DNA from: Dichetophora obliterata
Taxonomy: Eukaryota > Arthropoda > Insecta > Diptera > Sciomyzidae
DNA length: 64,000 nucleotides
Reading direction: 5' to 3'
Assembly (NCBI GenBank): GCA_963920525.1
Contig: OY986435.1
Coordinates: 266,236,799 to 266,300,798, forward strand
Each line of letters starts with the position of its first letter. The first letter of the stretch is position 1. The notes beneath the pieces are model-generated. The model did not search any database. It was not told the origin of the DNA and saw only the letters and a program-made list of their open reading frames with translations. This document shows, in pieces, positions 32,796-43,837 of the stretch. Position numbers and translations under genes: made by a program.

Positions 32796-34740
32796 GAAGC
32801 GTGATGTAAATGTGCCTCGACTTTTGAAATTTAACCCATTTAATTTGTTATACACATACCCATGTGTGGGTTTACTTGGACCCATACACTCACACACTCA
32901 CAGAGTACATAGCACACTTATATAAATTAATATCATGTACGAGTTGGGTCAGAGGGTGAGCACTTTGCATTTGTAATGGAATCCAACTGTAGTTTGTAAA
33001 AAAGCACAGCAAACGCTGCATCGAACCGAAGCTAAAGATATTTCAAGTAGAGCTGGTGACAGTAAAGGCTGCCAGCTATAGCCAAATTCAAAGCTAACTT
33101 GACCCCGGTGCCCATGCAGTTCAATTATTTTTGGGAATAAAAAAAAAAAAAAATTAGCAAAACAAGGTACTAATTTTATTCAGCAGAGCTGAGCTTATAT
33201 ATAAAATAAACACTGATTTAAAGCGCCATGAAAGCGTCTTTATAATTAACCATTTAATGGCATGGATTGAAGAATTAAGTACAGTTTGACATTCAGTATT
33301 TTTGTGTTTAAAGTAATTTGATATAATAATTGCAAGGGTTACACCTTTTCCTGGGCTTTGCCCTGCTTCGATAATAAAAAGTTAGTTAAATCACAACAGG
33401 CCCAAAGACAAGCAATTTTCAGGGTGCAAACCTTCGCCACAGGGTCCGACGGTATACTTATAAAGCAATCAATTAAAATATGACAAATCAAGAAAATTTT
33501 GATAGTATTTTGATAAAAATCTTTGCAGTGTTTAAAATCTAATTCTTTTTAAAACCAAAATTGTGCCATTTTAAAAAAAAAATTTTAAAAAATCTCGAAT
33601 ACAAATTGAACTTTTATAAGATGTGCCAGACCAGTAGCCAGGATTTACCCAAGGGGGGTTTTGATTAAAACAAAATATTGACAGTTTTTGATATCGATAA
33701 ATCAAAAGGTATTTTTATATGTATATTAAAAGTTTGCCCCCCATAAACCAAATTGTCGACGCCAGGGACTAAAAATAGTCGATTTGATATAAAAATAAAA
33801 TCTATAAATTTTCGTGCTGATAGATAGACTTTTAAAACTAGCTCAAGAGACCAATAAATGGAGAAGCGCTTTACAAGAGTCTAAAATATCTCTTGAAGTA
33901 AATTTTTTTTAAAAAAAAACAGGTATGCATTTCATTTTTAATGTAATTGTTCTTTAAAATGAGTTAACAAACATAAAAATCGGATTAAAAGTACCAGAGT
34001 TGTGATATTTTACTTTTCGAAAAATGTTTTTTTATTTCTTTTTTCAATAAATGAAAATTGTAAAAATCCAAATTTGAGAAATTGCAATGAAATGTTGTTA
34101 AAATATTTTCTGAAACAACACTTATTACAAATGAGGAGTGTCTGTTCAAAAGTTCCTATTTAACATTTTTGAAAAAAGCTGTTTATACTATGGTTTAGCA
34201 CTTAAACTATTTAATCCAATCATTTACAAAAAAAAAAAAAAAATTAAGAAAATCGTAAATTTTTCCCATATTTTGTGCATAAAAGTTTATGTTTCTGTTC
34301 AAAAGGGCCTAAATATGCATACTGAAAAATTGCTTTTGAAGATATTTGAACAAAAGGTAGGAATTTCCATACAAGGTTTTAGTTTTTGTGTAATATTTAA
34401 TCAAACGGTCCTAGCAAATTGTTTTAAAGACGCAATTACAACTTCCTTTTAAGGTAAGAAACTGATTATTCAATGAATGAAAATCCTCAATGAATCCTCA
34501 TTACTACAATGAGAAACCGACGAAGAATGTGAACGTATTGAGCCCGACATAGGGCACTTACGTGTTTAGTGAATTAATTATTTCTGTGAAAACCTCTTAA
34601 GTATATTTTATTGTTGTGTTTGTTTTATAAAATGCTTAAAAACCTTATAAAAAAATGCCTTGTTCTTCGGTGACTGCACAAAAGAACATATTTTTAAATT
34701 TGAACTTTGAAACCATTAAAATTTTTTTATCCATGCTTAC

Positions 34741-36611
34741 TAGGGAAGTCAATCCCGGGATCCAGGACGATTTAAGCCCTTTTAAATACCGGGATTGTCT
34801 TTCCTGGATCCCGGGATTTTTAAATAAAAAATTTTCTATATTAAATATTCATGTAAATGCAAACATTTCATTTTAAGCTGATATGAATATAGAATTAGAA
34901 AAAACTTTTATTGAGGCTGAAAAAGATTGTTAGGACTGTGAGTGAGAATCACTGGAGCAAAGACTTTGCAAAGTTTTAGAAGAATTGTCAGATATTCTGA
35001 CTTAGGAAATAGTTTTGTTTTATGGTGAAGGCAATCGTGATCGAAACTTACAAATTGCTTACGACTATTGTACAACTATTTCTCCAGCTAGCATAGAATC
35101 AGAACGCTGCTTCTCATCAGCTTCTCATCAGGTTATATTTGTAATTATACTCAAACAATACTCTCCAATAAAAAATAAAACGAGTTGATATGCTTAATGT
35201 ACTACTTTTAAAATAATCAAAACAAAAAATTTAATTTGAAAAGTCTTTTCCAACCTTTATTTGCCTTAAACACAAAAAAACATGAAATCGGTGTAAAAAA
35301 AGAATGTTTCATTTATATAGCAATACCTTAAACCGTTCTGTCTTTTTTTATATTTTTTGTTCTTTAACCCTTTCAATGGCTAGGCTAAACTAATAACAAA
35401 ATATTTTTTTTTGAGGTAATATTTTTATCATTTAGGCCCTTAAAATATGAAAAAACATACCTTTCATTTTAACCTGCGCTACTTTCGTTTTACAAGCTTG
35501 AACAAAGAAACAATTGTTTTGCTCCTGTTCGGCACGAAGTATTTTTTTGATTCTTTAAAAAGTTTCTCAACCCTTTAGATCTTTGTTTTTTAAAACCTCT
35601 TAATATTCTTATCATTAAAGCCATAAAAAGATAAAAAACATAAATTTGATCTTTCTGACCGGTCGATTTTTTTTTTATAAAATAGGTCAAACAAATTGTT
35701 TTCTGTTTTTCTTCGCCACAAGAACGAAAATCGAACTGACTTGAATGTCAAATATGTCTCAAAATTTATTTTAATCATGTTGGTTCATCTTTTTTTCATA
35801 GAACCAAACGATTTGATTTAAAAAAAAGCTTTGCAAAATAAATAAATATCAAAATTACTTTCTGACGTGTCCAATATATTTGGCAAATCCACTGAAAGGC
35901 TTAAATTAATACAATGTGCTAGTCATTAATATTATTTATGTTTTTTGTGTTTATTAACATTAAAGGTATTCACAATTGTGTGGTATAGTAGTATGGATTT
36001 TTTTTTCCATAGTTGAAAATCACAATATGAACACCCCCTTTAAAATAGAATTTGAGGTTGGGAACCTCCCACTGTAGCTTTTTGTTACTGTGTAAATAAA
36101 TTTACTATCCAATTTGGTATATTTTATTAATATGTGGCATAAAAAAGTTTAACTCGCATTTTGAGCTTCTTCCATTTTTGCATTTAGAAAATAACTGGCG
36201 TTCGTAAAACATATCATTGGGTTACTTAAAACTACCACATTTTTGGTTTTTAAAAGATTTCATGTAAAACAAGAAAAAATATAAAAACCGCTCGGTAAAG
36301 TGTGGTACAACAACATGGGGGTTTTTTAACTACACTGAAAACTACGCAATTGTGAATATCCTTAATGTGTTTTGTTTTGTTTTTGTTACTTTGTGAATGA
36401 AATAATTTCAAGTAATTGAAATTAATAAAAAATGAAATAATTTCATACATAGTTTCAAGCAATAAATAACAAAAAATGGTATTAAAAACGTTTTGAATTA
36501 TTTACTTCCTACAATTTTCAATCCCGAACTAATACCCGGGATCCCGGGATTGAGATTTTTTAATTCCGATAATCCCGGGATCGAGCAAACCTTTCGGGAT
36601 TGGACTCCCTA
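34741..36611. mobile_element. 1.87-kb hAT element, innermost of the nest
   Basis: Ends TAGGGAAGTCAATCCCGGGA and, reverse-complemented, TAGGGAGTCCAATCCCGAAA, with repeated CCCGGGAT motifs just inside. The target duplication ATGCTTAC is perfect (34733-34740 and 36612-36619). It carries a hAT C-terminal domain pseudogene. Confidence 0.9.
34905..35211 (+). pseudogene. hAT transposase C-terminal (dimerisation) domain remnant
   Basis: The forward reading gives LSDILT, a stop, then EGNRDRNLQIAYDYC, ISPASIESERCFSSA and, in the next frame, GYICNYTQTILSNKK and NELICLMYYF. This is the conserved hAT family dimerisation block (consensus like SERVFSSAG followed by RSRLS and the LCFL helix). The frame change follows an exact 11-bp tandem duplication, CTTCTCATCAG, at 35110-35120 and 35121-35131. 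Other stops are present. The DDE-like core and BED finger were not found, so the copy is internally deleted as well as broken. Confidence 0.8.
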
Positions 36612-37360
36612 ATGCTTACATCATATACTAGCTGTTTGTCTCAGAATTGTAAGCACAACAAAAACTAGACTTTTTTCAGTTTTCTTCAACTTCATACAAT
36701 GTCGAAATAAGCTCTTTTGAACAGACACTCATCAAATACAAAAAGTTGTGCGATTACGTTGCCTACTCAATCCCCAAATATACGAAAATGAAAAATTAAA
36801 AAAAATAAAAAAATAATGGGGTGTTATAGCATAGTCTTAAGCTGTTTTGTGAAAAAAAATTACAAAAACCAAAACTCAGATCAAAAAGTTATAGCTGTTG
36901 AAACTTGATGTTTTTTCAAAAATCCTCAAAGTGCCTGTGTTTGGGCATTTCAAACAAAAAATAAAAAAAAAATCGTAAGAAATTTAAAAAAAACTATATC
37001 ATATAAAATGTTTTCAATAATTTTAAAAAATATTTCTGATTTTCGTTTTAAAAAAATTCAGTACTAATTTATAGTAATTTTATATATTTTTAAATGGCAA
37101 CTCTACAACATAACCAAAGTGAAATATAGCTGTTAAACATTTGAATTGACGTTACTAAACTAGTGATTAATACGCTTATTAAATTTTTCTGTTCTAGTTG
37201 TTAAATTTTGGTAAAAAACAACGAAGAATGTGAATAGGCAATCTTGATCACAAATGTATTGAGTTGGAACTGTGACCACATAAATCAAAAGTTATTATTG
37301 CTTTATAAGTTAAAATGCGAGAGGCGATATTGTAGTATTTCGAGATTCGGCTGCGATGTC

Positions 37361-37505
37361 TTAAGCTTTAATAACAGCATCCTGTAGCTCTTCTTCCGCT
37401 ACATACGCTTGTCCTCTTTGTGGTGTACCATTCATGACAGCCGCACCATCGTAACCCTGCCCGAACATAAAATCGCAATCTATGCCGAAGTCCTTATATT
37501 ATCTA
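37361..37505 (-). pseudogene. ZMYM1-type hAT transposase fragment
   Basis: The reverse strand reads DFGIDCDFMFGQGYDGAAVM then NGTPQRGQAYVAEEELQDAV and a stop at 37361. GQGYDGA.VM is the hallmark around a catalytic Asp in hAT transposases related to ZMYM1 and the 52-kDa repressor/THAP12 proteins. Only about 45 residues remain. It belongs to the outer 33627-37662 element, whose right end lies 157 bases away. Confidence 0.7.
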
Positions 37506-37769
37506 TGACCTGAAAGCATTGGTCTCAAGTTAGTTCAAAATTGAAGTGGTTTGCAACTTTTTAAGCAGGTTGCGTTGTAGTCTTGGTGCTAATATATAAG
37601 ATTTTTATACTTTCTATACCCTAAGGGGGGGTTAACCCCAAACTCCCCTTGTTACGGACCTGAGATGTGCATTTATATCTAGGTACTAATTGATATTGTT
37701 ATTTACTTGGTATTAAGCACTCAAAATTGCTTTAGCTAAATATAGTTTTTACTACCAATTTAGTGCCTA

Positions 37770-39153
37770 CACGGAGAGAAATAGTATTCTTATATTAAGC
37801 AAATATATTGCTTGATTTAAGAAAATTTTAAGTTAAGCCTCATTTGCTCAAATCAAGCAAAATTAAGATAATTTTTTTTTATAGTGAGTACTTATTTCCT
37901 AAATTGAGTAAAATATATAAAAATAAAATTCTGGATTTTTGAACCTGAAACATTTGTTGAATCTGATTGGTTTCTTCTTATAAGATATTCTTGAATTAAG
38001 CAATTATTTTGCTTGATTTAAGAGTATAAAAAATTATTTAAAAATTGCTTGATTCAAGCATGCAAAGCTATACTTCATTTTGCAAACTAGTATAATTTAA
38101 ATGTGAAACTTAAAACAAACCCCAAATTTTTCAAGTGCTTTTCAATATATCAGTATTTGATGAGTGTCTGTTCAAAAGAGCTTATTTCGACATTGTATGA
38201 AGTTGAAGAAAACTGAAAAAAGTTTAGTTTTTGTTGTGCTTACAACCTCGAACAATGTCAAATTGAATTCGATAGCAATTCTAATTGCTTTTTAATACTA
38301 AGAGTTATGGAAATTTTTCATTAAAAAAAATTTGAATTTTTTAGCTTTTAATCTTTTGTATGTTTGAATTTACCACAAGATATCAGAAAATCTATTAAAA
38401 TAAGGTATTTATAAGTTTATATTAGAAAATTAATGAAAAACGAAATAAAAAATAAAATATTTCTTAAAAATTATAAATTTTTGTTTAATTAAAAAACATA
38501 ATGTTTTGACGATTTTCGAAATCGAAATCGAAAACAAATGGAAGATCAAAAAAAAATCTTATATAGCATGCAAAACTTTCCAGTTTTCAGACAATATTTT
38601 ACTTGGATCAAGCAAATTCTTCCCTTTATAGCAAAAAAAGAATTAAAGCATTCTAATATTGAGAAATTGGTTTATTTGGATGAAGCTTATTCTCCTTAAT
38701 TCTAGGAAAACAAGTTTCTCAAATCAAGCAAATTATTCTCGTATTCAGTAAACTGTTAGTTACTTGGATCAAGTATATTCTGCTCTTAATAAAAAAATTA
38801 AGTTTTGTTCTAATATCAAGCAAAACAGCTAGCCTTAAGAAAATTGTTTTCCATTCAAGGAACAAAAAAAAAATTCTTAAATCAAGCAAATCATTCTAGT
38901 TTTTAACACATTGTTTACTTGAACCAAGCAAACTTTTCTCACTTCAAGTAAATATCAGACTTGAATCTATTAAAAATATTCTAGAGTCTCTAGCAAATGT
39001 TTCTTGAATTAAATATTTTTGTCTTAATATCATGTGTCTTAAATTTGGTCAATTCTAACAAAATAATGCTTGAATTGAGAAATTTGCGCTTGAGTATAAA
39101 GCTATATTCTTTTTGCTTAATTCAGGCATGGAATTGATGTTTTTCTCTCCGTG
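37770..39153. mobile_element. CACGGAGAG element packed with TCAAGCAAA motifs
   Basis: Ends CACGGAGAGAAATAG and, reverse-complemented, CACGGAGAGAAAAACATC. It is flanked by 13-bp direct repeats AATTTAGTGCCTA and AATTTAGTACCTA (37757-37769 and 39156-39168, 12 of 13 identical). The interior repeats degenerate TTGATTCAAGCAAATT-like motifs dozens of times in both directions. There is no coding frame. The terminus is shared with 40830-41570. The superfamily is unknown; a 13-bp duplication would be longer than in most cut-and-paste families. Confidence 0.6.
38159..38246 (+). repeat. Solo end of the AGTGTCTGTTCAAAAG repeat
   Basis: Reverse complement of 36648-36733, nearly identical over about 86 bp and beginning GATGAGTGTCTGTTCAAAAG. 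It sits inside the CACGGAGAG element. No partner end was found to the right. Confidence 0.8.
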
Positions 39154-39168
39154 CAAATTTAGTACCTA

Positions 39169-40159
39169 GAAATTATCAAAATACATTTACAAAAAAAAAA
39201 AAAATTAAATTTTTGTGGGTAACTCTAGTGCAGGCTATTAGCTACATTCAGAAAGTGTAGTGTTCTAGGGTTATTTCTGCTCTTAAAGATGTCCTTGCCA
39301 CAAATAACACGGTGTGACTGACTTTAGATTCTGAGAAAATCTGTGAACGCAGCTCGTAAGAGGAATTTCATCGTGCAAACTTCGATCTCTGGAATTGTTT
39401 TAATTTTGAGAACTTCCAAACCGATACCCGAAAAAAGTAATCAATATAAAAGCGATATAATAAGTTTCACCAAAGTGATTACTTATGTAACTCATTAAAA
39501 ACGATTTGATATCACTGCCACAGAGAACTCTTTTTAAACAGTCTGCTGAGTTTTTGATTGAGGCAATGAAAGAATTTTGACATTCATATAAAAACCATAT
39601 TCAATATATTTATATGTACAGAGATGAAGTAATACTTACCATATTTACTGGTTATCATAAAGTATGGTTGAGGAAAAGAGCAAGGATAGTTCATAGTTAG
39701 AACCCATACAGTGCCGGTTATATTAAAGTAAACATTAACACATGCTCAAAGCTAAGCTCAAACTTAAACATTATCATCAATTCACTTGCTCGAATAGATA
39801 TTTATTTGAGTTTTCACGTGTGTTGATTCTTAAATAGTTGGTTGCAGCATTATTTTAAATATGACTCTTCTTGCCATCTCATATGAATGGCGCGCAGTTG
39901 AACTTATTCATGTACGCCCTCAATTTCCATATCAATCGTTCGTATCATGATGTCAAATATCGCATAGATTAAGCGCAAAAAAAAACTTACAAGCTTGAAA
40001 TATGCAGGTGTATATGTGGCAAGCTTGTCGCTTGCTTTTTCAAAGTTTACCAAAATTACAGACTTCGGCCAACGGATTCTGGCAGAGAAGACAATAAAAA
40101 AAGAATTATACGAGTATCGGCATTTTAAAGTTTCACGTTTGAGTACATTTTAATGCAGG
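39169..40159. other. Non-coding intronic stretch
   Basis: No coding motifs, terminal repeats or RNA genes recognised. Confidence 0.5.
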
Positions 40160-40697
40160 TTAATTTATTAACATAAAGTGTAGGAAAACAACTCAATATA
40201 TGCCTTTGACTTAGCTAGCGTTATCACAGAATTTCAATAAAATTTTATGAGAAATATTTTTGTAGAATATTTTACCCTCAAAAACCTTCAGGTCAATTTT
40301 GATCCTTTAAACAAAAAGTTTAAAAAAATACCGAAAAACGCAATCGCATAGGATTGAAATATTTTACAAAAGCGTTCTTTAAAATATTTCACTATGATTT
40401 CACTATATTAAGAAAAATAGTCAGTTTTATTAAAGTTTAATGTAATATTTGCTAAGCATCATTGGAAGAACTTTTAAATGCATAGTTTTTTTAATTATTT
40501 AAACTATTTTTTTGCATTTAAAAGAATTTTTTAAACTTTTTATTAAAACAGGTTAAAAAAGACGCATAAGAATTGGCGCTTCAGGGTTAAAATATTCTAC
40601 AAAAATATTTGCTATAAAATTTTATTGGAAATATTTAAACACAACAACTATGTCAAAGGCATATATTAAGTAGTTTTATTACACTTTATATTATTAA
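40160..40697. repeat. Long inverted repeat, arms about 185 bp
   Basis: The left arm begins near AACATAAAGTGTAGGAAAAC (40170) and includes ATATATGCCTTTGAC and AATATTTTTGTAGAATATTT. The same blocks occur reverse-complemented in the same order between about 40530 and 40697. The spacer is roughly 180 bp. It probably is a foldback-type MITE; no target duplication was resolved. Confidence 0.7.
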
Positions 40698-40829
40698 ATT
40701 GCTAAATTGATTTTACATTTGAGATACACGAATAGTAAAAATTACTTAAAGCTCCGATACACTAGACCCATCGTCAAGGATCTCCTATAGACCTCGACCT
40801 CCTAGACCTCCTATACAGGTTCCAAAGGT

Positions 40830-41570
40830 ACACGGAGATAATTATTTTGCTCAAATCAAGCAAATGTTTTGCTTAAAAGCAAATCAGCAAAACTTTGCTC
40901 AATCACGGTGTGATTTTAGAAAAAGTTTGCTAAATTGAAAGCACTCCTCATGTATTTAGAAAAAAGCAAAATTTTTGATTAAATTCAAGCAAAATTTTGA
41001 TTAGTTATTATAAACTGCAAAAACAAATTTCTACCTAGTTCGAGTAAATATTTGCTAAGTTATTAGAAACTCAACTAGCAAATTTTTACTAAATTCAAGC
41101 AAATTTCTTCTAATCACACGAGCAAACGTTTATTCTTACTGAAGAAAATTAGGCGACGATTAGTTAACAACTGCGATGGTCGAATGGATAAGCAAATGCA
41201 CTTACACTCACGTGGCCGAGGTTCAAGTCTGCGGATATTGGTAATTTTTCAATTTAATTTAATGTTAATAATTATTTAACTTCAAAAATATGCTAGATTT
41301 CAGCAATCATTAATCAAAATTTGCTATTCTAATTTATAATAACTTAGCAAATATATGCTTGATTTAAGTAGAAATTTGCTTTTGCAGTTTATAATAGCTA
41401 AATTTAAATACTGATTAAATTAAAACAAAATTTTGCTAAGTTATTATTAACAAGAATAGCAAATATTGAATAGTTTTTGATGAAATCTAGCGCAATTTTG
41501 AAGTGGCTGAGATTCAAGCGCAAGTTTTGCTTAACCACAATACAAATTTAGCAAACAGTTTTCTCCGTGT
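40830..41570. mobile_element. CACGGAGA foldback element with tRNA-like centre
   Basis: Ends ACACGGAGATAATTATTTTG and, reverse-complemented, ACACGGAGAAAACTGTTTGC. The arms extend far inward: TTATTATAAACTGCAAAA and ATATTTGCTAAGTTATTA occur near 41005-41065 and inverted near 41335-41395. The centre (about 41200) falls in the tRNA-like segment at 41172-41238. It shares ends and TCAAGCAAA motifs with 37770-39153. Confidence 0.65.
41172..41238 (+). ncRNA. tRNA-like sequence (A and B box)
   Basis: TGGTCGAATGG resembles a pol III A box, and GGTTCAAGTCT about 40 bases later resembles a B box (9 of 11 consensus positions). A T-arm of four pairs out of five can be drawn around TTCAAGT, but I cannot draw a proper anticodon stem or acceptor stem. 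It is best read as a tRNA-derived or SINE-like fragment, not a working tRNA gene. Confidence 0.45.
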
Positions 41571-42547
41571 ATACAAAAAATTGAACACAAATACGACTAT
41601 CAAGAGCAAAAATGTACAACCTTCAAAAAGTAATTATCCCTTTGGAGACGAATGGGTAAAAATAACCCATTTATATTTTTAAGTTGTGTGAGCACAATTT
41701 TCGAGATATTTTCAAAAAGAGTGGCTTAAAGGAGTAGAAATCAATGTAGCTTTTAACGTGTGCCACATTTTTTGAACTTGTTTCAATTTTAAGAGAAAGA
41801 AAAACAAGGAAATCAAAAAATATTTTTTTCTATAGGTAATAATAGGTAATAATAGTATATAGGTATTAATTCCGATTTCTCAGAGACTACAGACGATAGG
41901 TCGAACGATTTTCAAATACGTGCGGATATATTTGCTCAACCCAATTATGTCAAAAGTGTTATGAATCATCTACTCCAACAAAGTATAAATTAATTTCCCG
42001 GATGGGTTTTTCCGGATTTTTTCCGGATTTAAATTTTTTTTTATATCACTTTTGTATAGAAATATGCCATCGGTGATGACATATTCCATGACATGATTCC
42101 AAAAAAAATTTAAAATTTACAGCAGTTTGTTTGTCGTCCTCAAAGGGTTAAAAATTATGAATATTCGCTGTCTAAAAATAAATTTTTAAATCTTCTTCTA
42201 GAACCAACCAGTATCGTTTTTTTGCAAAATTTTTAAAAAATACATGAATGAGCAATCAAACATTTTTCGATTATCTCGAATCAAATATATATGTATGATC
42301 TCAAATAAGTAAGCTCAACTTAATTTTTTTAACTGGGCAAGTATGAAATATGGAAGAGTCCATTTAGTTGACAAAAAATTCATACGAATCAAAAATGCTC
42401 CAATTTTAACCGACTTCAAAAAGGAGGAGGTTCTCAAGTTCGTTGGTTTCTTTGTTACAAAAACACAGAAAAACACTGTATTTCAGCTAGTATTGGCACA
42501 AGGGTACTTAAATTCGGTACAAGACTATGTAGAATTATAACAATATA
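41571..42547. other. Non-coding intronic stretch
   Basis: AT-rich sequence without recognised features. Confidence 0.45.
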
Positions 42548-43230
42548 GATCAAGAAAATAGGCGGAACTCTGCAAAGGGCATGTCACTACAAGAAAAACA
42601 CTGTGTCTACAATAATATTAATACTAGGGTACTAAAATTCATTACAAGAATGGGTAAAACTATTTCAATAATTTATCATATTATCTAAAAAGAAGAAATA
42701 AAAAATATTTAACAAAAAAAAAACCGACTTTAACCCTTTCAGACCTGACGCTAAGCTACTGAGTATTTTTTTATGATTTTTTAAAGAAATGAATGGTCTT
42801 TGAATGAATGAAAACATATTCAATGCCTAACTTTTGATATTTTCATATCCTTCAAGGGTTCTCAAGGAACGAAAATTACAAAATACGATCAAGAAAGTAG
42901 GTAGATCAAGAAAGTAGGCAAAGGGCATTTCACTACAAGAAAAACACTGTATCTCGAAAAATGTTAACACTAGGGTACTAAAATTCATTACAAGAATGGG
43001 TAGAATTATTTCGAAAATTTATCATATTATATAAAAAAAGAAGAAATAAAAACTTTTTAACAAAAAAAAAAAAAATACCGACTTTAACCCTTCCAGACCT
43101 GACGCTAAGCTACTGAGAATTTTCTTATGATTTTTTGAAGTAAATGGTCTTTATATGATGTGAAAACTTATTCAATGCCTAAATTTTGATATTTTCACAT
43201 CCTTCAAGGGTTCTCAAGGAACGAAAATTT
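42548..43230. repeat. Tandem duplication of about 345 bp
   Basis: Two adjacent copies (about 42548-42885 and 42886-43230) share AAGAAAAACACTGTRTCT, ACTAGGGTACTAAAATTC, CCGACTTTAACCCTT and CAAGGGTTCTCAAGGAACGA in order. Each contains a TTAACCCTTYCAGACC piggyBac-like terminus. The second copy runs on into the complete MITE at 43088-43563. Confidence 0.8.
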
Positions 43231-43563
43231 GTACTGAAAAAATTTTTTTTTGCATCAAATGTTGTCAAATCTTTTGAGATTTAAAAATATGTTATGTTTT
43301 TAGTCAACTTCACTAAAATTGCGCTATTAGTATTTTAGTATATGAAAAAATAGCTAACTTCTGCGACTCATTTAAAAAAAAAAATTAAATGTGACGCAAG
43401 AATTTCGTGAAAATTTAAGAAATGACAAACAATATGAAAGGCAAACATAAATAATAACCTGCGCAATCGACACATGTAAAATTGCTAAACATTCGTCAAA
43501 TAGAAGTAAAGATATTAAGACTAAAAGTTACCCGCACAACCGATGCAACACGGTCTGAAAGGG
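43088..43563. mobile_element. piggyBac-like MITE with CCCTTYCAGACC ends
   Basis: A 476-bp element flanked by TTAA (43084-43087 and 43564-43567). Left end CCCTTCCAGACCTGACGC, reverse-complemented right end CCCTTTCAGACCGTGTTGC. TTAA flanks and CCCTT ends are piggyBac traits. No coding capacity. Another, inverted copy is at 46955-47305. Confidence 0.75.
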
Positions 43564-43567
43564 TTAA

Positions 43568-43720
43568 GGCTGGATTCACTGATAACCTTCAGCAAGTTTT
43601 TGTGAGAATTAAAATAATGTTAATCACGTTGAGAACGTGCAGTAAGTTTTATCTCTAAGTGGAGACTTTATATAACAAAAAAACTTGAAAAACATGCTAA
43701 AGGTGAGCAGTGAATCCACC
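43568..43720. mobile_element. TTAA-type MITE with GGATTCAC ends, 153 bp
   Basis: Ends GGCTGGATTCACTGATAACC and, reverse-complemented, GGTGGATTCACTGCTCACC. Flanked by TTAA at 43564-43567 and 43721-43724; the left TTAA is also the right flank of the preceding piggyBac-like MITE. Same family as 22048-22433. Confidence 0.75.
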
Positions 43721-43837
43721 TTAAAATCACTAAAGAAAAAAAAAAGAATTTTAAATTACATTTCCTTTATATTCCTTGGTGAAATTTGATAATGTATTCA
43801 TATACAGGGTGTCCCGCGATAGATGCAACTATTTAAA

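Larger units (their letters stand above)
34133..36733. mobile_element. TIR element with AGTGTCTGTTCAAAAG ends, interrupted
   Basis: The left end reads GAGTGTCTGTTCAAAAG at 34136; the right end is its reverse complement, finishing CACTCATC at 36733. It sits inside the outer hAT and is itself split by the hAT at 34741-36611. The right-hand 86 bases recur, inverted and nearly identical, at 38159-38246. The superfamily is not determined. Confidence 0.55.
33627..37662. mobile_element. 4.0-kb hAT element (outer shell of a nest)
   Basis: Left end CAGACCAGTAGCCAGGATTT running into AAGGGGGG; reverse-complemented right end CAGGTCCGTAACAAGGGGAG. The target duplication AGATGTGC is perfect (33619-33626 and 37663-37670). 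These ends are of the type found on hAT elements related to vertebrate ZMYM1/THAP12-like proteins, and a piece of such a transposase lies near the right end (37361-37505). More than half of the length is a later insertion (34133-36733). A second terminus-like stretch at 33736-33766 may be another degraded element. Confidence 0.8.

Noticed and set aside
33627..33766. A separate 140-bp hAT MITE bounded by the two G-rich/C-rich termini
   Set aside because: The octamers at that interval do not match, whereas AGATGTGC pairs exactly with the end at 37662, so the large-element reading is preferred.
41172..41238. A functional tRNA gene
   Set aside because: The box motifs fit, but the anticodon and acceptor stems do not fold. 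Called tRNA-like only.
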